DNA of 64,000 nucleotides from Zygotorulaspora mrakii (lineage: Eukaryota; Ascomycota; Saccharomycetes; Saccharomycetales; Saccharomycetaceae). The first letter of the stretch is position 1, and the number at the start of each line of letters is the position of its first letter. The DNA lies in contig NC_050721.1 in NCBI RefSeq assembly GCF_013402915.1, forward strand, positions 682,001-746,000. Direction: 5' to 3'. Both the position numbers and the translations under genes were made by a program. This document shows, in pieces, positions 9,726-19,784 of this stretch. The notes under the pieces were generated by a model. The model was given only the letters and a program-made list of their open reading frames with translations, was not told where the DNA came from and ran no database searches.

Positions 9726-10712
9726 ATGGCAAAGAGCAGGAAACAAAAACTTAAGGTTAAGGACTTTCAAAAGCAGAAATTAAAAGTGGGTAAGACACAG
9801 CCAAAGGCAAGTAATGCAACTAATACGTCCTTTGTCTCGAAGACACTTTCGATCAAAAACCAGCATTTAGAACGCAATACAGACGATCTTAGTAAAAAAT
9901 TATCATTACTGAAACATCACAACTCTACGGTAAGGAAAGAAGCTCTGCAATCTTTTAATAAAGTCATACCGCGCATATCGAAGACAAGAATAATGACACC
10001 GTTGTTAGTTCAGAGCATCCCGCTAATATGCGATGACTCCAAAACTGTTAGGCAATCATTTATGGAATTAATTGATGAGATAGGGAATCATGATGTGCAA
10101 GTTTTGAAACTCCATTGCAAGATGTTCGTTCTATATATCAACATGGCAATGACCCATATAGTACCCGCGATTCAAAATGATTCCATAAAATTTCTCCGTT
10201 GTCTCCTTCGCTACTGCGGCGAAGAAACATGTAAACAATCATTCACTAAGCTACTATCCGGTATATTAAATTTACTTGGATGGGGGACCAACCGTAAGAA
10301 TGCGAGCGCATCTGCTGCCCAAACAACGAAAAGAGACTCCAAGCAGATGGCAGAATACTTGGACGCTTTACATCGGCTGATTTACGAAGGATGTGCGGAG
10401 AAATTGAAAGATAACAATGATAGACATCCGGAGATTTTGAATCAGTATTTAATACCCGATTTCCCCCAGCCTTACGAAAGTTTAAAGCTATTTACAAGAG
10501 CTTTGCGGAATACCGCCACACAATCTAATGCATCTTCCATATCATCTATAACAGACTCAATCTCAACACAGGATCGGGAAGCTCGTAGGCGAATTTTACA
10601 AGAGGATTTTTTTGACGTTATAACGAAACGTTTAGATGCGCTCATTAAGGAAGGAGGAGTATCAGGAAAGAGCTCCAACACATTAAAAAATCTTATTGCT
10701 ACTATCAACTAG
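9726..10712 (+). CDS. IPI1: Pre-rRNA processing protein Ipi1 (Rix1 complex)
   Basis: A 328-residue protein matching S. cerevisiae Ipi1 (YHR085W, about 334). Ipi1 works with Rix1 and Ipi3 in the nucleus in ITS2 processing and late pre-60S maturation, and has also been tied to DNA replication licensing. The N-terminus is very basic (SRKQKLKVKDFQKQKLKVGK). It is followed by the conserved block SFVSKTLSIKNQHLE and KKLSLLKHHNSTVRKEAL, then an armadillo-like helical body with LLVQSIPLICDDSKTVRQSF and FVLYINMAMTHI. YLIPDFPQPYESLKLFTRAL is a conserved late motif. ATG 9726 is the first ATG and gives the family N-terminus. PAC and RRPE motifs sit just upstream. Confidence 0.93.
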   Translation: MAKSRKQKLKVKDFQKQKLKVGKTQPKASNATNTSFVSKTLSIKNQHLERNTDDLSKKLSLLKHHNSTVRKEALQSFNKVIPRISKTRIMTPLLVQSIPLICDDSKTVRQSFMELIDEIGNHDVQVLKLHCKMFVLYINMAMTHIVPAIQNDSIKFLRCLLRYCGEETCKQSFTKLLSGILNLLGWGTNRKNASASAAQTTKRDSKQMAEYLDALHRLIYEGCAEKLKDNNDRHPEILNQYLIPDFPQPYESLKLFTRALRNTATQSNASSISSITDSISTQDREARRRILQEDFFDVITKRLDALIKEGGVSGKSSNTLKNLIATIN

Positions 10713-11025
10713 GTAAATTAGTGTAAATAGACGTATTCCATCACTCAGCTTTATCTCAATATATTTACTGACGTTTGTACGCATCCCAGACAGGCATTTG
10801 AGGCTCTTTTTTTTCAGGCGAGTCTGAATACTAACAAAAAACTGCTTAGTGCGTTTTTGTCCATAGTACGTAATTGAAAGATAATCAGGTTGGTTCACAA
10901 TCAGCGAGACCTTTACAAACGAGTTCTGTCTTTGGGCTATTTCAAATTCTGTTTTGAACCTATAATTTCGTGGCCTGTTTCTTCGAAGGGAATCAATTTA
11001 TGCTCTGCGGTGATTTTACGAACTG
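10713..11025. other. IPI1-NAM8 intergenic region
   Basis: 313 bp with no gene seen. It contains one perfect branch-point heptamer TACTAAC (10829-10835) followed by an AG. No convincing GTATGT-type donor lies upstream outside the IPI1 coding sequence, so I do not call an intron. Confidence 0.4.
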
Positions 11026-12561
11026 ATGTTCTTTAGAAGAGGTGGATATGGACGAGGGAGCAACGCATACCAGTCAAGAAACAACGATGTTCAGATTCAA
11101 CAGGGGCAGGCGGCGAGGTATAACAATAGCGATGTTGTAAGTACTGGTACCCCAACCCCCAGGGCTTTCAACTCGCCTGCTCAAAAGAACAGTCAGTTGT
11201 ATATGGGGGATCTCGATCCTTTCTGGGATGAAAATACAGTCAGACAGATATGGGCAAGCTTGGGAGAAGCCAGTGTCGACATCAAGATTATGTGGAATAA
11301 TGATAATGGCGGGATGCACAAAATGGGCCAAAAAAAGAATCTGGGCTATTGCTTCGTTGAGTTTCCATCATATTCGCATGCCTCTAACGCACTTCTGAAA
11401 AATGGTATAGCCATTCCAGGGTTTCCATCTAGGAGTTTGAAGTTGAATTGGGCATTATCCAGTTCGGCATCCTCTGGGCCATTTTCAGCGTCAGCTCAAG
11501 AAATGTCGGTATTCGTGGGTGATTTAGCGCCTAATGTTACGGAATCTGAGCTCTTTGAATTGTTCATATCTCGCTTTCCATCGACTGCACATGCCAAGGT
11601 TGTTTACGATCAAATGACTGGTGTCTCAAGAGGTTACGCATTTATTAGGTTTGGTAATTCTGTCGATCAAAAACGTGCACTTACCGAAATGCAGGGTGTC
11701 TTTTTGAATGGCAGAGCTATTAGAGTGAGTAGTGCTGGCAATCAGCACCAACAAAACAACAGTGTTAGAGCTGACAATAGAATGAAAAGTAACTTCAATA
11801 ACCACGCAAAGAATAATAAATCGAATAAAATTCCTATTACTTCTTCACAATTTATGTTTCCTGTTCAGCAAGAGCCCCCTTTGACAAGTTTTACGGATTC
11901 TAACAATACAACCGTATTTATCGGAGGTCTGTCCTCAGCAGTAAGAGAAAGTCATTTATGGTTATATTTTCAGCCGTTCGGTCAGATCGTATACGTCAAG
12001 ATACCTGTTGGCAAAGGATGTGGCTTCGTCCAATATGTGGACAGAATCTCGGCAGAACTGGCAATTACAAAAATGCAAGGATTCCCCATTGGTGATTCAA
12101 GAATAAGAATGTCATGGGGAAGGTCTGCTAAACAGGCTGCGACGCTGGAGAAAGTTGAGTTCTCAAATCAAATTCAAACACAGTTGCATCAGCCGTTGCA
12201 ACAGCCAACTTATGCATACACGCCATCCACTAACTTCTATCAAACTAACTGCCTTCAGCTTTCCTCTCAACCTTCCTCGGAGCCAAATTCCGATGATCCA
12301 TCTCTCCTGCTTCCTGGCTATCAGAATCTGACATTTTCAGCCTTCCCAAAAAGCTCCTCTGGTTTACAGCTCTCCTATTTATACCCCAGCTATGGCAGTG
12401 ACTCTTCACCACAGGCAAATTCGCACCTATTGGGTGCTGATGTGGCCGAAACTATTACTATGCCACATATTCTAGTTGATGATGAAATTGCCTTCGTGCG
12501 AGGTAAATCAGACAGTTTGAATAGGTTAGAAAATGGAAGTAATGGATTTGTTCTGGCCTAG
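11026..12561 (+). CDS. NAM8: U1 snRNP-associated RNA-binding protein Nam8
   Basis: A 511-residue protein with three RNA recognition motifs, matching S. cerevisiae Nam8 (YHR086W), a TIA-1-like U1 snRNP protein that supports use of weak 5' splice sites, including meiotic introns controlled by Mer1. RRM1 begins at about residue 57 (LYMGDLDPFWDE, with GYCFVEF as RNP1), RRM2 at about 160 (VFVGDLAPNVTE, with GYAFIRF) and RRM3 at about 296 (VFIGGLSSAVRE, with GCGFVQY). The N-terminus is Gly/Asn/Gln-rich. The C-terminal 140 residues are low-complexity Ser/Gln/Pro. The start ATG 11026 is followed by MFFRRGGYGRG. A PAL1-type intron elsewhere in this window is a possible client of U1 snRNP, though its splice sites are consensus. 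Confidence 0.95.
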   Translation: MFFRRGGYGRGSNAYQSRNNDVQIQQGQAARYNNSDVVSTGTPTPRAFNSPAQKNSQLYMGDLDPFWDENTVRQIWASLGEASVDIKIMWNNDNGGMHKMGQKKNLGYCFVEFPSYSHASNALLKNGIAIPGFPSRSLKLNWALSSSASSGPFSASAQEMSVFVGDLAPNVTESELFELFISRFPSTAHAKVVYDQMTGVSRGYAFIRFGNSVDQKRALTEMQGVFLNGRAIRVSSAGNQHQQNNSVRADNRMKSNFNNHAKNNKSNKIPITSSQFMFPVQQEPPLTSFTDSNNTTVFIGGLSSAVRESHLWLYFQPFGQIVYVKIPVGKGCGFVQYVDRISAELAITKMQGFPIGDSRIRMSWGRSAKQAATLEKVEFSNQIQTQLHQPLQQPTYAYTPSTNFYQTNCLQLSSQPSSEPNSDDPSLLLPGYQNLTFSAFPKSSSGLQLSYLYPSYGSDSSPQANSHLLGADVAETITMPHILVDDEIAFVRGKSDSLNRLENGSNGFVLA

Positions 12562-13309
12562 TCCTGTAAGTTGTTTTTTCTCTTTTCCCTCTATTTTGTT
12601 ATAGTTGTTCGTTATTGGTTTCCTGGTGTTGAAAACTCTTATTCTGTTCCATATCTTTGATGTTTTTATTGCTTTAATCATGACTTCTGACCGTCATAGT
12701 CAGTTTTCGGTTTTTCATCAGTCCTCTTTACTTACCGATTATAAAATTTGTTATCATTACCCATATATATATCAATATTCAACACAGAAAGGTCCTTATA
12801 TAATCACTTTTCTTGTTAATCGTTGCATGTCTAAGGCATAAATATGCTGGAATTCAGATGCTTTGAGCCAGTAGTATAGCCTCGTACTAAAACCAATTTA
12901 CTGGAAAACATCTTTAACTAGAGATGAGTATAGTAGTATCTCATTTCAATGCCTATTGCTATCATGTAAGTGCTAGCATATCGCCCAGAAACGCTTATTT
13001 TGATTATTACTGTCGCTACATCACCTCAGACGGGTCAGTTTCGTCTTTTTTTTTTCGTCGCATTGAAAGCCTGGGTGGCAAGCTATATGCGTAACGTGGA
13101 AAAAAAACAACTCTTTAATCTTTCCAGCCCTTCAACTACCATATACCTACTTCAGGCCAAAACAGGGCATTATTGAAACGATTGTGCGCCAAATTTTACG
13201 GTAGCATATTTCTGAGCTAGTGAGGTTTATATCAACATAATTTTATCTGGCCTTAACAGCAAAATTCGTTGAATATTGATGCAATCCCCGTATCAATTTA
13301 CTGGGACAA
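12562..13309. other. NAM8-SWR1 intergenic region
   Basis: 748 bp, AT-rich. Short open frames are present, but none has family features or an ATG with good support. It probably holds the NAM8 terminator and the SWR1 promoter; I see no RNA gene. Confidence 0.4.
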
Positions 13310-16300
13310 ATGACAAAAGTCAATGGTAAGAACAAAAAAGCTCCGGTAAAAAAGCTGGAGCAACTGGCAAATTTTAAGTACAAATATGATCTGCTGACGA
13401 ATGAGCTATTTCATTTGAAGGAATTCATGTCACTAATAGAGTTTGATCCCAGCTATTGCAATGATAATGAAAATTACCGGCGGTTTCTACAGGATGAAGA
13501 CCTAACATTAGAAAGCATACAACCACCACAGAATACTAGCAATGATTACAGCCTTGAAGAAAATCCTAAACGAAGTAAGATGGATGGACCAGTGCGAAGG
13601 CGGCAATTACGAGGCTCGACATCAACGGCGCAAGTTGAAAATTCACTATGGGCAAATGTTGAAGTCAGGGTACGAGAAAAGTATGATGATCTGAGTCGAT
13701 TGTTGAAATCTAATGATATGAGTGAAATGATAGCAATAGATAAAGCAAATCAAGAAGTGATTGGGCAATCAAAAGTTCCTAAACTGGCCCAGAAAAGGAC
13801 AAAGAAGCGCGATGAGCATCATGACGTTAACGGCCATAATCCAGCTACTAAAAAACAGAACACTGTTAAAATAGAAGGAAATTCGCATACTGAGACCACT
13901 ATCCCGTCGAATAGTTTTACCATCGAGGAGAGTGGTAGTGAAAGTGACCATTTTTACTTCACAACATCCTCAGAAGATGAGACCCAAGAGAGCACACGTT
14001 CTCGGAGGAAGAGACCTCGGATCACTTTAGAAGTTCATCCGCCACGCCAAACGGTGACAAATCCGTTACATGTAAATAAGTCTAGATTTAAAAATTTGCA
14101 TGAGTTTTTGAGTTCGTTCAAATATATGGAAGAAGATATGACAATAGAAGAGTATGAAAAGTACATTAAGGAACAAGCAGAAATTCTCGCCGCAATTAGA
14201 AAAGGTTTAGAAAGAGGTGCTTTAAAATATGATCCTGGAACAGATTCAGTGGTCCCCATTACAACGAAGGAGGCGCGTATTATTCAATCAAATAAGCCAG
14301 ATCCAATTTCGTATTTTTATAAGGAGCAAAACTTACAAACATTTCAGGATTACTTACTCAATCATGGTGTTTATATGAGTAAGCTCTTCCAAAATACCAA
14401 AAGAGCCAGAATCGCAAGGGCACGTAAAGTGTCGATTATGATCGAACAACACTTTAGACACATTGCAGGGGCCGAGGAACGAAAAGTCAAAGATGAGGAA
14501 AAGCGAAAAAGAGCTCTAGCAAGAGCAGCAATGCAAGCAGTTAAAAAAAGATGGACAGTGGCGGAGAAAGCATATAGAGTCCTGAGAAAAGATAAGGAGG
14601 AGCAAATAAAGAAAATTAAGGGCAAAGAACATTTGTCTAAAATGTTGGAGCAAAGCACACAACTTCTGGGTGCTCAGTTAAATCGAAATAATAAGGAAAC
14701 TGACTCGGTCTCTGAGCACAATGATTCAGAAGAAGTTTTAAGTGATAGTGATGATGAGTCTTTGACTTCGACATCTGAGGAAGATCTCGATGTTAACGGT
14801 ATAGAGGAAGATGTTGAGATGGATGAGTTAATAGATCAGAAGGTAATCAGAAAAGAAACAAATTTGTCCTTTCAATCCGCATTGAGATCTCCAGAGTTGA
14901 ATACTAAAGTGAGTGTGTCTTCTGAAATGCCAGAATCCGACTTAGGTTCCGTTACAACTGAAGATTCACTATCTGAAGAAGAAACATACTCAGAAGCATC
15001 AAATGAGGATGGGCCTGCTGAGCAAAATGTAGGATTGGCATCACTTTTTGATAAAAATGATGATGAAAAAAATGATGATGAAAATGAAATTGATTACGTG
15101 CAGAGCTCTGACCAGCTTGATGAAAACAACCCAAATTCAGAGAGCGATGAGAGTGACGAGAAAGACGAAAGTGGTGAGGATGATGAGAGTGCCAAGCAAC
15201 AGGAGCAAAACAATAATGGAGATGGGTTTGATTTGAAGAAAAATCAAGAAAGTGGTGAAACTGAGAACAAAGTTATAGAGAAGGCTCCAGTCAGTGATCC
15301 TTTGTCTGTGATTGACGTTCCAGTTCCTCAATTACTAAGGGGAACGCTAAGAACGTATCAAAAGCAGGGTCTAAACTGGATGGCATCTTTGTATAATAAC
15401 AATACTAACGGTATTTTGGCAGATGAAATGGGCCTAGGAAAAACCATTCAAACTATCTCTCTTTTGTGCTATCTGGCATGTGAAAAAGAGAATTGGGGAC
15501 CCCATTTAATAATAGTTCCGACCTCAGTGCTATTAAACTGGGAGATGGAACTTAAAAGGTTTGCGCCCGGGTTTAAAGTTATGACTTATTATGGCTCCCC
15601 ACAACAACGTAAGGAAAAAAGGAAAGGGTGGAATAAACCTGATACTTTTCATATTTGTATCGTTTCATATCAATTGGTCGTGCAAGATCAAAACTCGTTC
15701 AAGAGGAAGAAGTGGAAATATATGATTTTAGATGAAGCCCATAATATAAAAAATTTCAGATCGACCAGATGGCAGGCATTGCTGAATTTCAACAGCGAAA
15801 GAAGGCTTCTCTTAACAGGTACTCCTCTACAGAACAATATTGCGGAGCTTTGGTCACTGCTTTATTTCTTAATGCCACAAACTATCACTGATGGCAAGCA
15901 ATTCTCTGGATTTGCTGACCTAGAAGCATTCCAGCAATGGTTCGGCAGACCTGTTGATAAAGTTATCGAAACGGGTGAGAATCAAGAATATGATGCTGAA
16001 ACCAAGAAGACTGTTAACAAGTTGCATCAAGTTCTACGGCCTTACTTACTAAGAAGATTGAAGGCCGATGTCGAAAAGCAAATGCCAGGCAAATATGAGC
16101 ACGTTGTCTATTGTCGCTTATCTAAAAGACAAAGGTTTTTGTACGATGATTTCATGTCAAGGTCACAAACGAAGGCGACTCTTGCAAGTGGTAATTTTAT
16201 GTCTATTATCAATTGTCTGATGCAATTAAGAAAAGTGTGTAACCATCCAGATCTTTTTGAGGTTAGACCCATTTCAACATCCTTTTGTATGGAAAAATCG

Positions 16301-17800
16301 GTAGCACATGATTATACCTCGATGAATACTTTTGTTCATAAGTTGTTACATTGCAAAGATTTAGAATCAAATGTAAATCTTGATTCCCTGAACTTTATTT
16401 TTACAAATAATGATTTAACATCAACTTTACATCATTCCCAATCTATCAGTAAATTAAAATGCATAAATGAATTTGTGGAACAAGTTAATTTATCAAGACA
16501 ACAAGATAATGCAGAAGCTTTGGAATCAACGGCATCGTCGGATTATGCCAATGCATATGACTTTTTCAATAGTCTCGGAGAACAGACATTGCAACAGAAG
16601 ATTAATAAACTTGAGTCAATGCAAAATATAAATAAAATGCGATGTGAGCGGAGACCTATGTATGGACAAAATGTAATCAAATTACTTCAAATTGCGAATC
16701 CAGATGAGGCCAAACTATATCATTCAGAATGTTTACAAAATCACCTCCAGACATATGCAGATATTATCGAATGTTTTGCTGTGATTACTCCAGCTGCTGT
16801 ATCGTTATCGATAAGAGATTTGACAATCGGCTTAAATGATGAGAGCTTGATCGATAAGAACAAAAAAAATTCTTTAGTCACCGACTTTTTTGAAATGAAT
16901 AACCCGCTTCATCACCTGCAAACAAAGATGACCATCGCATTTCCCGATAAATCCTTACTGCAATATGATTGTGGTAAATTGCAGAAACTAGCAACACTAT
17001 TACAACAGTTAAAGGACAACGGTCATAGAGCACTACTTTTTACTCAAATGACAAAAGTCTTGGATATCCTGGAGCAGTTTTTAAACTATCACGGTTATCT
17101 GTACATGAGACTTGATGGGGCAACCAAAATCGAGGACCGCCAGATCCTTACCGAAAGATTCAACAGTGATCCGCGTATCACCATCTTCATCCTATCCAGT
17201 AGATCCGGAGGTCTTGGAATAAACTTAACGGGTGCAGATACTGTTATATTTTACGATTCCGACTGGAATCCTGCAATGGACAAGCAATGTCAGGATAGAT
17301 GTCATAGAATTGGTCAAACAAGAGATGTTCATATATACAGATTTGTCAGTGAGCATACGATCGAAAGTAATATTCTGAAAAAGGCAAATCAAAAGAGACA
17401 TTTGGATAACGTGGTCATTCAGAAGGGTGACTTCACCACAGATTATTTCACGAAACTATCTGTGAAAGATCTACTTGGAAACGAAGTCCCCGATGGCATA
17501 AAAAACGACATAAATGATAAACCATTGCTCCAACAGGATTCAGACGCCAATAACGATCCCAAAAAATTAGAGAAGTTGCTTGCGCAGGCAGAAGATGAAG
17601 ATGACGTTAAAGCAGCAAATCTGGCAATGCAAGAGGTAGAAGTTGACAATGACGATTTCGATGAACACAAAGTTCCTACACTACACGGCGAGAGCACAGG
17701 CACAGATCTCGCCAAAGAGCGAATCGAGGATGAATACGAAGGAACAAACCACGTCGAAGAGTACATGTTAAGATTCATAGCCAATGGCTATTACTACTGA
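13310..17800 (+). CDS. SWR1: SWR1 complex ATPase, exchanges H2A.Z into nucleosomes
   Basis: A 1496-residue INO80-family Snf2 ATPase matching S. cerevisiae Swr1 (YDR334W, 1514). It is the catalytic subunit that replaces H2A-H2B with H2A.Z-H2B in nucleosomes. Order of parts: N-terminal region; HSA domain at about 345-430 (basic, helical, the platform for actin-related proteins); long acidic Asp/Glu/Ser region at about 480-650; ATPase lobe 1 with DEMGLGKTIQ (about 702) and LDEAHNIKN (about 806); a large insertion at about 995-1215 typical of INO80/SWR1 remodelers; and lobe 2 with LRLDGAT-like YMRLDGATKIEDR, GGLGINLTGAD and QCQDRCHRIGQ (about 1325-1335). The C-terminal tail is acidic. Start ATG 13310. 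The length and motif set are complete, with no frameshift. Confidence 0.98.
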   Translation: MTKVNGKNKKAPVKKLEQLANFKYKYDLLTNELFHLKEFMSLIEFDPSYCNDNENYRRFLQDEDLTLESIQPPQNTSNDYSLEENPKRSKMDGPVRRRQLRGSTSTAQVENSLWANVEVRVREKYDDLSRLLKSNDMSEMIAIDKANQEVIGQSKVPKLAQKRTKKRDEHHDVNGHNPATKKQNTVKIEGNSHTETTIPSNSFTIEESGSESDHFYFTTSSEDETQESTRSRRKRPRITLEVHPPRQTVTNPLHVNKSRFKNLHEFLSSFKYMEEDMTIEEYEKYIKEQAEILAAIRKGLERGALKYDPGTDSVVPITTKEARIIQSNKPDPISYFYKEQNLQTFQDYLLNHGVYMSKLFQNTKRARIARARKVSIMIEQHFRHIAGAEERKVKDEEKRKRALARAAMQAVKKRWTVAEKAYRVLRKDKEEQIKKIKGKEHLSKMLEQSTQLLGAQLNRNNKETDSVSEHNDSEEVLSDSDDESLTSTSEEDLDVNGIEEDVEMDELIDQKVIRKETNLSFQSALRSPELNTKVSVSSEMPESDLGSVTTEDSLSEEETYSEASNEDGPAEQNVGLASLFDKNDDEKNDDENEIDYVQSSDQLDENNPNSESDESDEKDESGEDDESAKQQEQNNNGDGFDLKKNQESGETENKVIEKAPVSDPLSVIDVPVPQLLRGTLRTYQKQGLNWMASLYNNNTNGILADEMGLGKTIQTISLLCYLACEKENWGPHLIIVPTSVLLNWEMELKRFAPGFKVMTYYGSPQQRKEKRKGWNKPDTFHICIVSYQLVVQDQNSFKRKKWKYMILDEAHNIKNFRSTRWQALLNFNSERRLLLTGTPLQNNIAELWSLLYFLMPQTITDGKQFSGFADLEAFQQWFGRPVDKVIETGENQEYDAETKKTVNKLHQVLRPYLLRRLKADVEKQMPGKYEHVVYCRLSKRQRFLYDDFMSRSQTKATLASGNFMSIINCLMQLRKVCNHPDLFEVRPISTSFCMEKSVAHDYTSMNTFVHKLLHCKDLESNVNLDSLNFIFTNNDLTSTLHHSQSISKLKCINEFVEQVNLSRQQDNAEALESTASSDYANAYDFFNSLGEQTLQQKINKLESMQNINKMRCERRPMYGQNVIKLLQIANPDEAKLYHSECLQNHLQTYADIIECFAVITPAAVSLSIRDLTIGLNDESLIDKNKKNSLVTDFFEMNNPLHHLQTKMTIAFPDKSLLQYDCGKLQKLATLLQQLKDNGHRALLFTQMTKVLDILEQFLNYHGYLYMRLDGATKIEDRQILTERFNSDPRITIFILSSRSGGLGINLTGADTVIFYDSDWNPAMDKQCQDRCHRIGQTRDVHIYRFVSEHTIESNILKKANQKRHLDNVVIQKGDFTTDYFTKLSVKDLLGNEVPDGIKNDINDKPLLQQDSDANNDPKKLEKLLAQAEDEDDVKAANLAMQEVEVDNDDFDEHKVPTLHGESTGTDLAKERIEDEYEGTNHVEEYMLRFIANGYYY

Positions 17801-18417
17801 ATCCAATTCTTTGTCATGGCCCTTCGAGAACAAAAAAGAAAAGAAAAAAAAACAGATCTACGTCAACACGCACCTTCACAACAACATTGCTCTACTGCCA
17901 CAACAACATACTTGCTGTCCATGTTTACATTTTGTCTCTTTACCGGACGTTCTATTCCAGTTTTTTTGCAAAGACAACGAAATATATTTTACATTTGCTG
18001 TTCAGCAAAGTTGTCTCTTTTTTCTTCGGAAGCAGGCCCAGGGGCTCCTCCTGCTTTGCGTCATAATGAAAAAAATGAAAAATATGGAAGGAAAAAGAAA
18101 ATCGGTATAGGGCCATTTAGAAGGAACGAAGACAAATGCAGCTAAACAAATCCATGATTTTGCTATTACACAATTAAGGATCGTATTACACAGAGGACGT
18201 TCTGCTGAATCTGGACGAAGTCCTTGTGGTTGTCGTCAACAGTCACCGGGTATATAATGCAAGCAAGTTGGAGTTTTAGGGATATTATGTTTTGTTTTTG
18301 AGTTGTCTTCTAGTCTGTAGAAATTAAATCATCATTACCAAAAGTGATAGAGAATTGTTGCTGCAATAATTCCAATTGATCAATTAATAACAACACACAA
18401 GTCAAGAAACAAATAAG
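17801..18417 (+). promoter_or_regulatory. RTC3 promoter region
   Basis: 617 bp between SWR1 and RTC3. A TATATAA box lies at 18251-18257, about 160 bp before the RTC3 ATG. One stress element core AGGGG lies at 18040-18044. Both fit a stress-inducible gene, but one STRE core is weak evidence. Overlapping frames at 17784-18145 encode low-complexity sequence and are not called as genes. Confidence 0.5.
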
Positions 18418-18714
18418 ATGTCCAGTCCTGTCAAATATTTCTACAAAGGTGAGGAAACCGATCTGCTGGTTTTCGTTTCTTCGGTGGAAGAGGTGCAAGA
18501 GTATTTGAAAGACAAGTCTATCGGCAAATTGTCGCAAGTCGTCGAGGTTTTCAAGGTCTTCACCAACAACGCAGGCGAAGGTGCGGAGGGTGAACTTGGT
18601 GAGGCCTCGAAGTCGCAGCTGGCCAACGAATTCGGCAAGGGTAAGAAAATCGAGGAAGTTATCGCCATTATCCTTGAAAAAGGTGAGCCAAATGCCACAG
18701 TTGAATCCATTTAA
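18418..18714 (+). CDS. RTC3: SBDS-N-like protein Rtc3/Hgi1
   Basis: A 98-residue protein related to S. cerevisiae Rtc3 (YHR087W, 111 residues), a single-domain protein with the FYSH fold seen at the N-terminus of the SBDS/Sdo1 ribosome maturation factor. Its exact task is unclear; it has been tied to RNA metabolism and to stress. Conserved stretches are [30 protein letters not shown] and [20 protein letters not shown]. It ends soon after the domain, so it lacks the short tail of the S. cerevisiae protein. ATG 18418 is immediately preceded by an A-rich leader. Upstream lies a TATA box, in keeping with regulated expression. Confidence 0.9.
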   Translation: MSSPVKYFYKGEETDLLVFVSSVEEVQEYLKDKSIGKLSQVVEVFKVFTNNAGEGAEGELGEASKSQLANEFGKGKKIEEVIAIILEKGEPNATVESI

Positions 18715-19784
18715 AAATTCGAGTTCAACCCGAGAGCTCTAGTGCATATGTAAGTCATGATAGCATTTTTCTAATGTATTTAACGAACATTTTAAAATAA
18801 CAAAGATTGTCGTAACAGCATTGAGCGAAGCCGACCAGATTCTTGTGAGGGTGCGGCTCAATAGCCTGCAGGAGCAGCCCAACAGCTTGCACAAAGTGCC
18901 TCTTATAGTCGTTATATGCTTAGCTGTCCGGTCGTAGGCGTCTGTCCGGAAAATGCTTAGCATTTCTCAAGCGTTTCTTGAATGTTTCGCACATCCATTC
19001 TTTTCTCAAGGGAGTATTTTCTGCCAAAACTGATATGGGGCGGGCGGGCATAACAGATAGATCGCAGAAAAACCCGCCCACCGGCCGTGATCATATTGAC
19101 TCTAAAAGACGCTACATAAAGTCAAGACTCATCGCACTGTTGAGGGCTGGGGGGAACAGAACCAGTTCAGATGCCGACAGTTTGATACAACGGCAGTGCT
19201 ACGTACCTCTCAGCTGTCTCTCGAGGCTGAAGAAAGAACTGTCCCGAGGGCTGTAAATATCTTATTCTCAGCTGGCTACCTCGTTGGTCAGAGACTGTCT
19301 TAAGCGTGCCAACTGTTGCGCCCATCTTGGGGGCTAACTTTGATGTTATCCCTGTTTACACAATGCGAGTTGTATACAGGTATGCATCAATTGACTGTGC
19401 GGCTAGCGCGAGACACTGATTCGAGACCATGTATAGATTACAGAACAACTCGCGAGTTTGGCTCCATAAGACAAGCATAAAGGTGCCCCTATCCCTACAT
19501 GACTTTTATTTGGTCGTGTCACGAACAACAAAAGACAGGGTTGGCGACAGCCGCTCCTCTTCAGGATCTTCAGGTGATATATATCAACAGACTGCATTAC
19601 GTTCTTCTACGTTTGGGTTCTTTAGTTCTGTCCGGGTGCTTGTTTCCTTCGTGTAAATGAAAAATTTGAGATGCGATGAGCAGAAAAAACCAATCGTGAA
19701 AACTAGCACAAGAAAGCAGATCAGTACAGAGCAGAGTTGAAGTGGTACTTGGCCAAGTTGGGAGATATTTGATAGCAGGATAAG
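18715..19784 (+). promoter_or_regulatory. RTC3-RPF1 intergenic region with PAC and RRPE before RPF1
   Basis: 1.07 kb with no convincing gene. Close to RPF1 an RRPE-like TGAAAAATTT (19658-19667) is followed 5 bp later by an exact PAC site GCGATGAG (19673-19680), about 105 bp upstream of the RPF1 ATG. A frame at 18978-19256 opens with TTG and shows no family features. Confidence 0.75.

Noticed and set aside
10829..10835. Perfect TACTAAC branch point upstream of NAM8
   Set aside because: No GTATGT-like donor lies upstream in the intergenic region, and the NAM8 start ATG gives a complete protein.
17816..18145. 109-codon ATG frame between SWR1 and RTC3
   Set aside because: Low-complexity sequence without family features, located in the RTC3 promoter and overlapping another open frame.
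18978..19256. 92-codon frame upstream of RPF1
   Set aside because: It opens with TTG, has no recognisable motif, and lies in the RPF1 upstream region.
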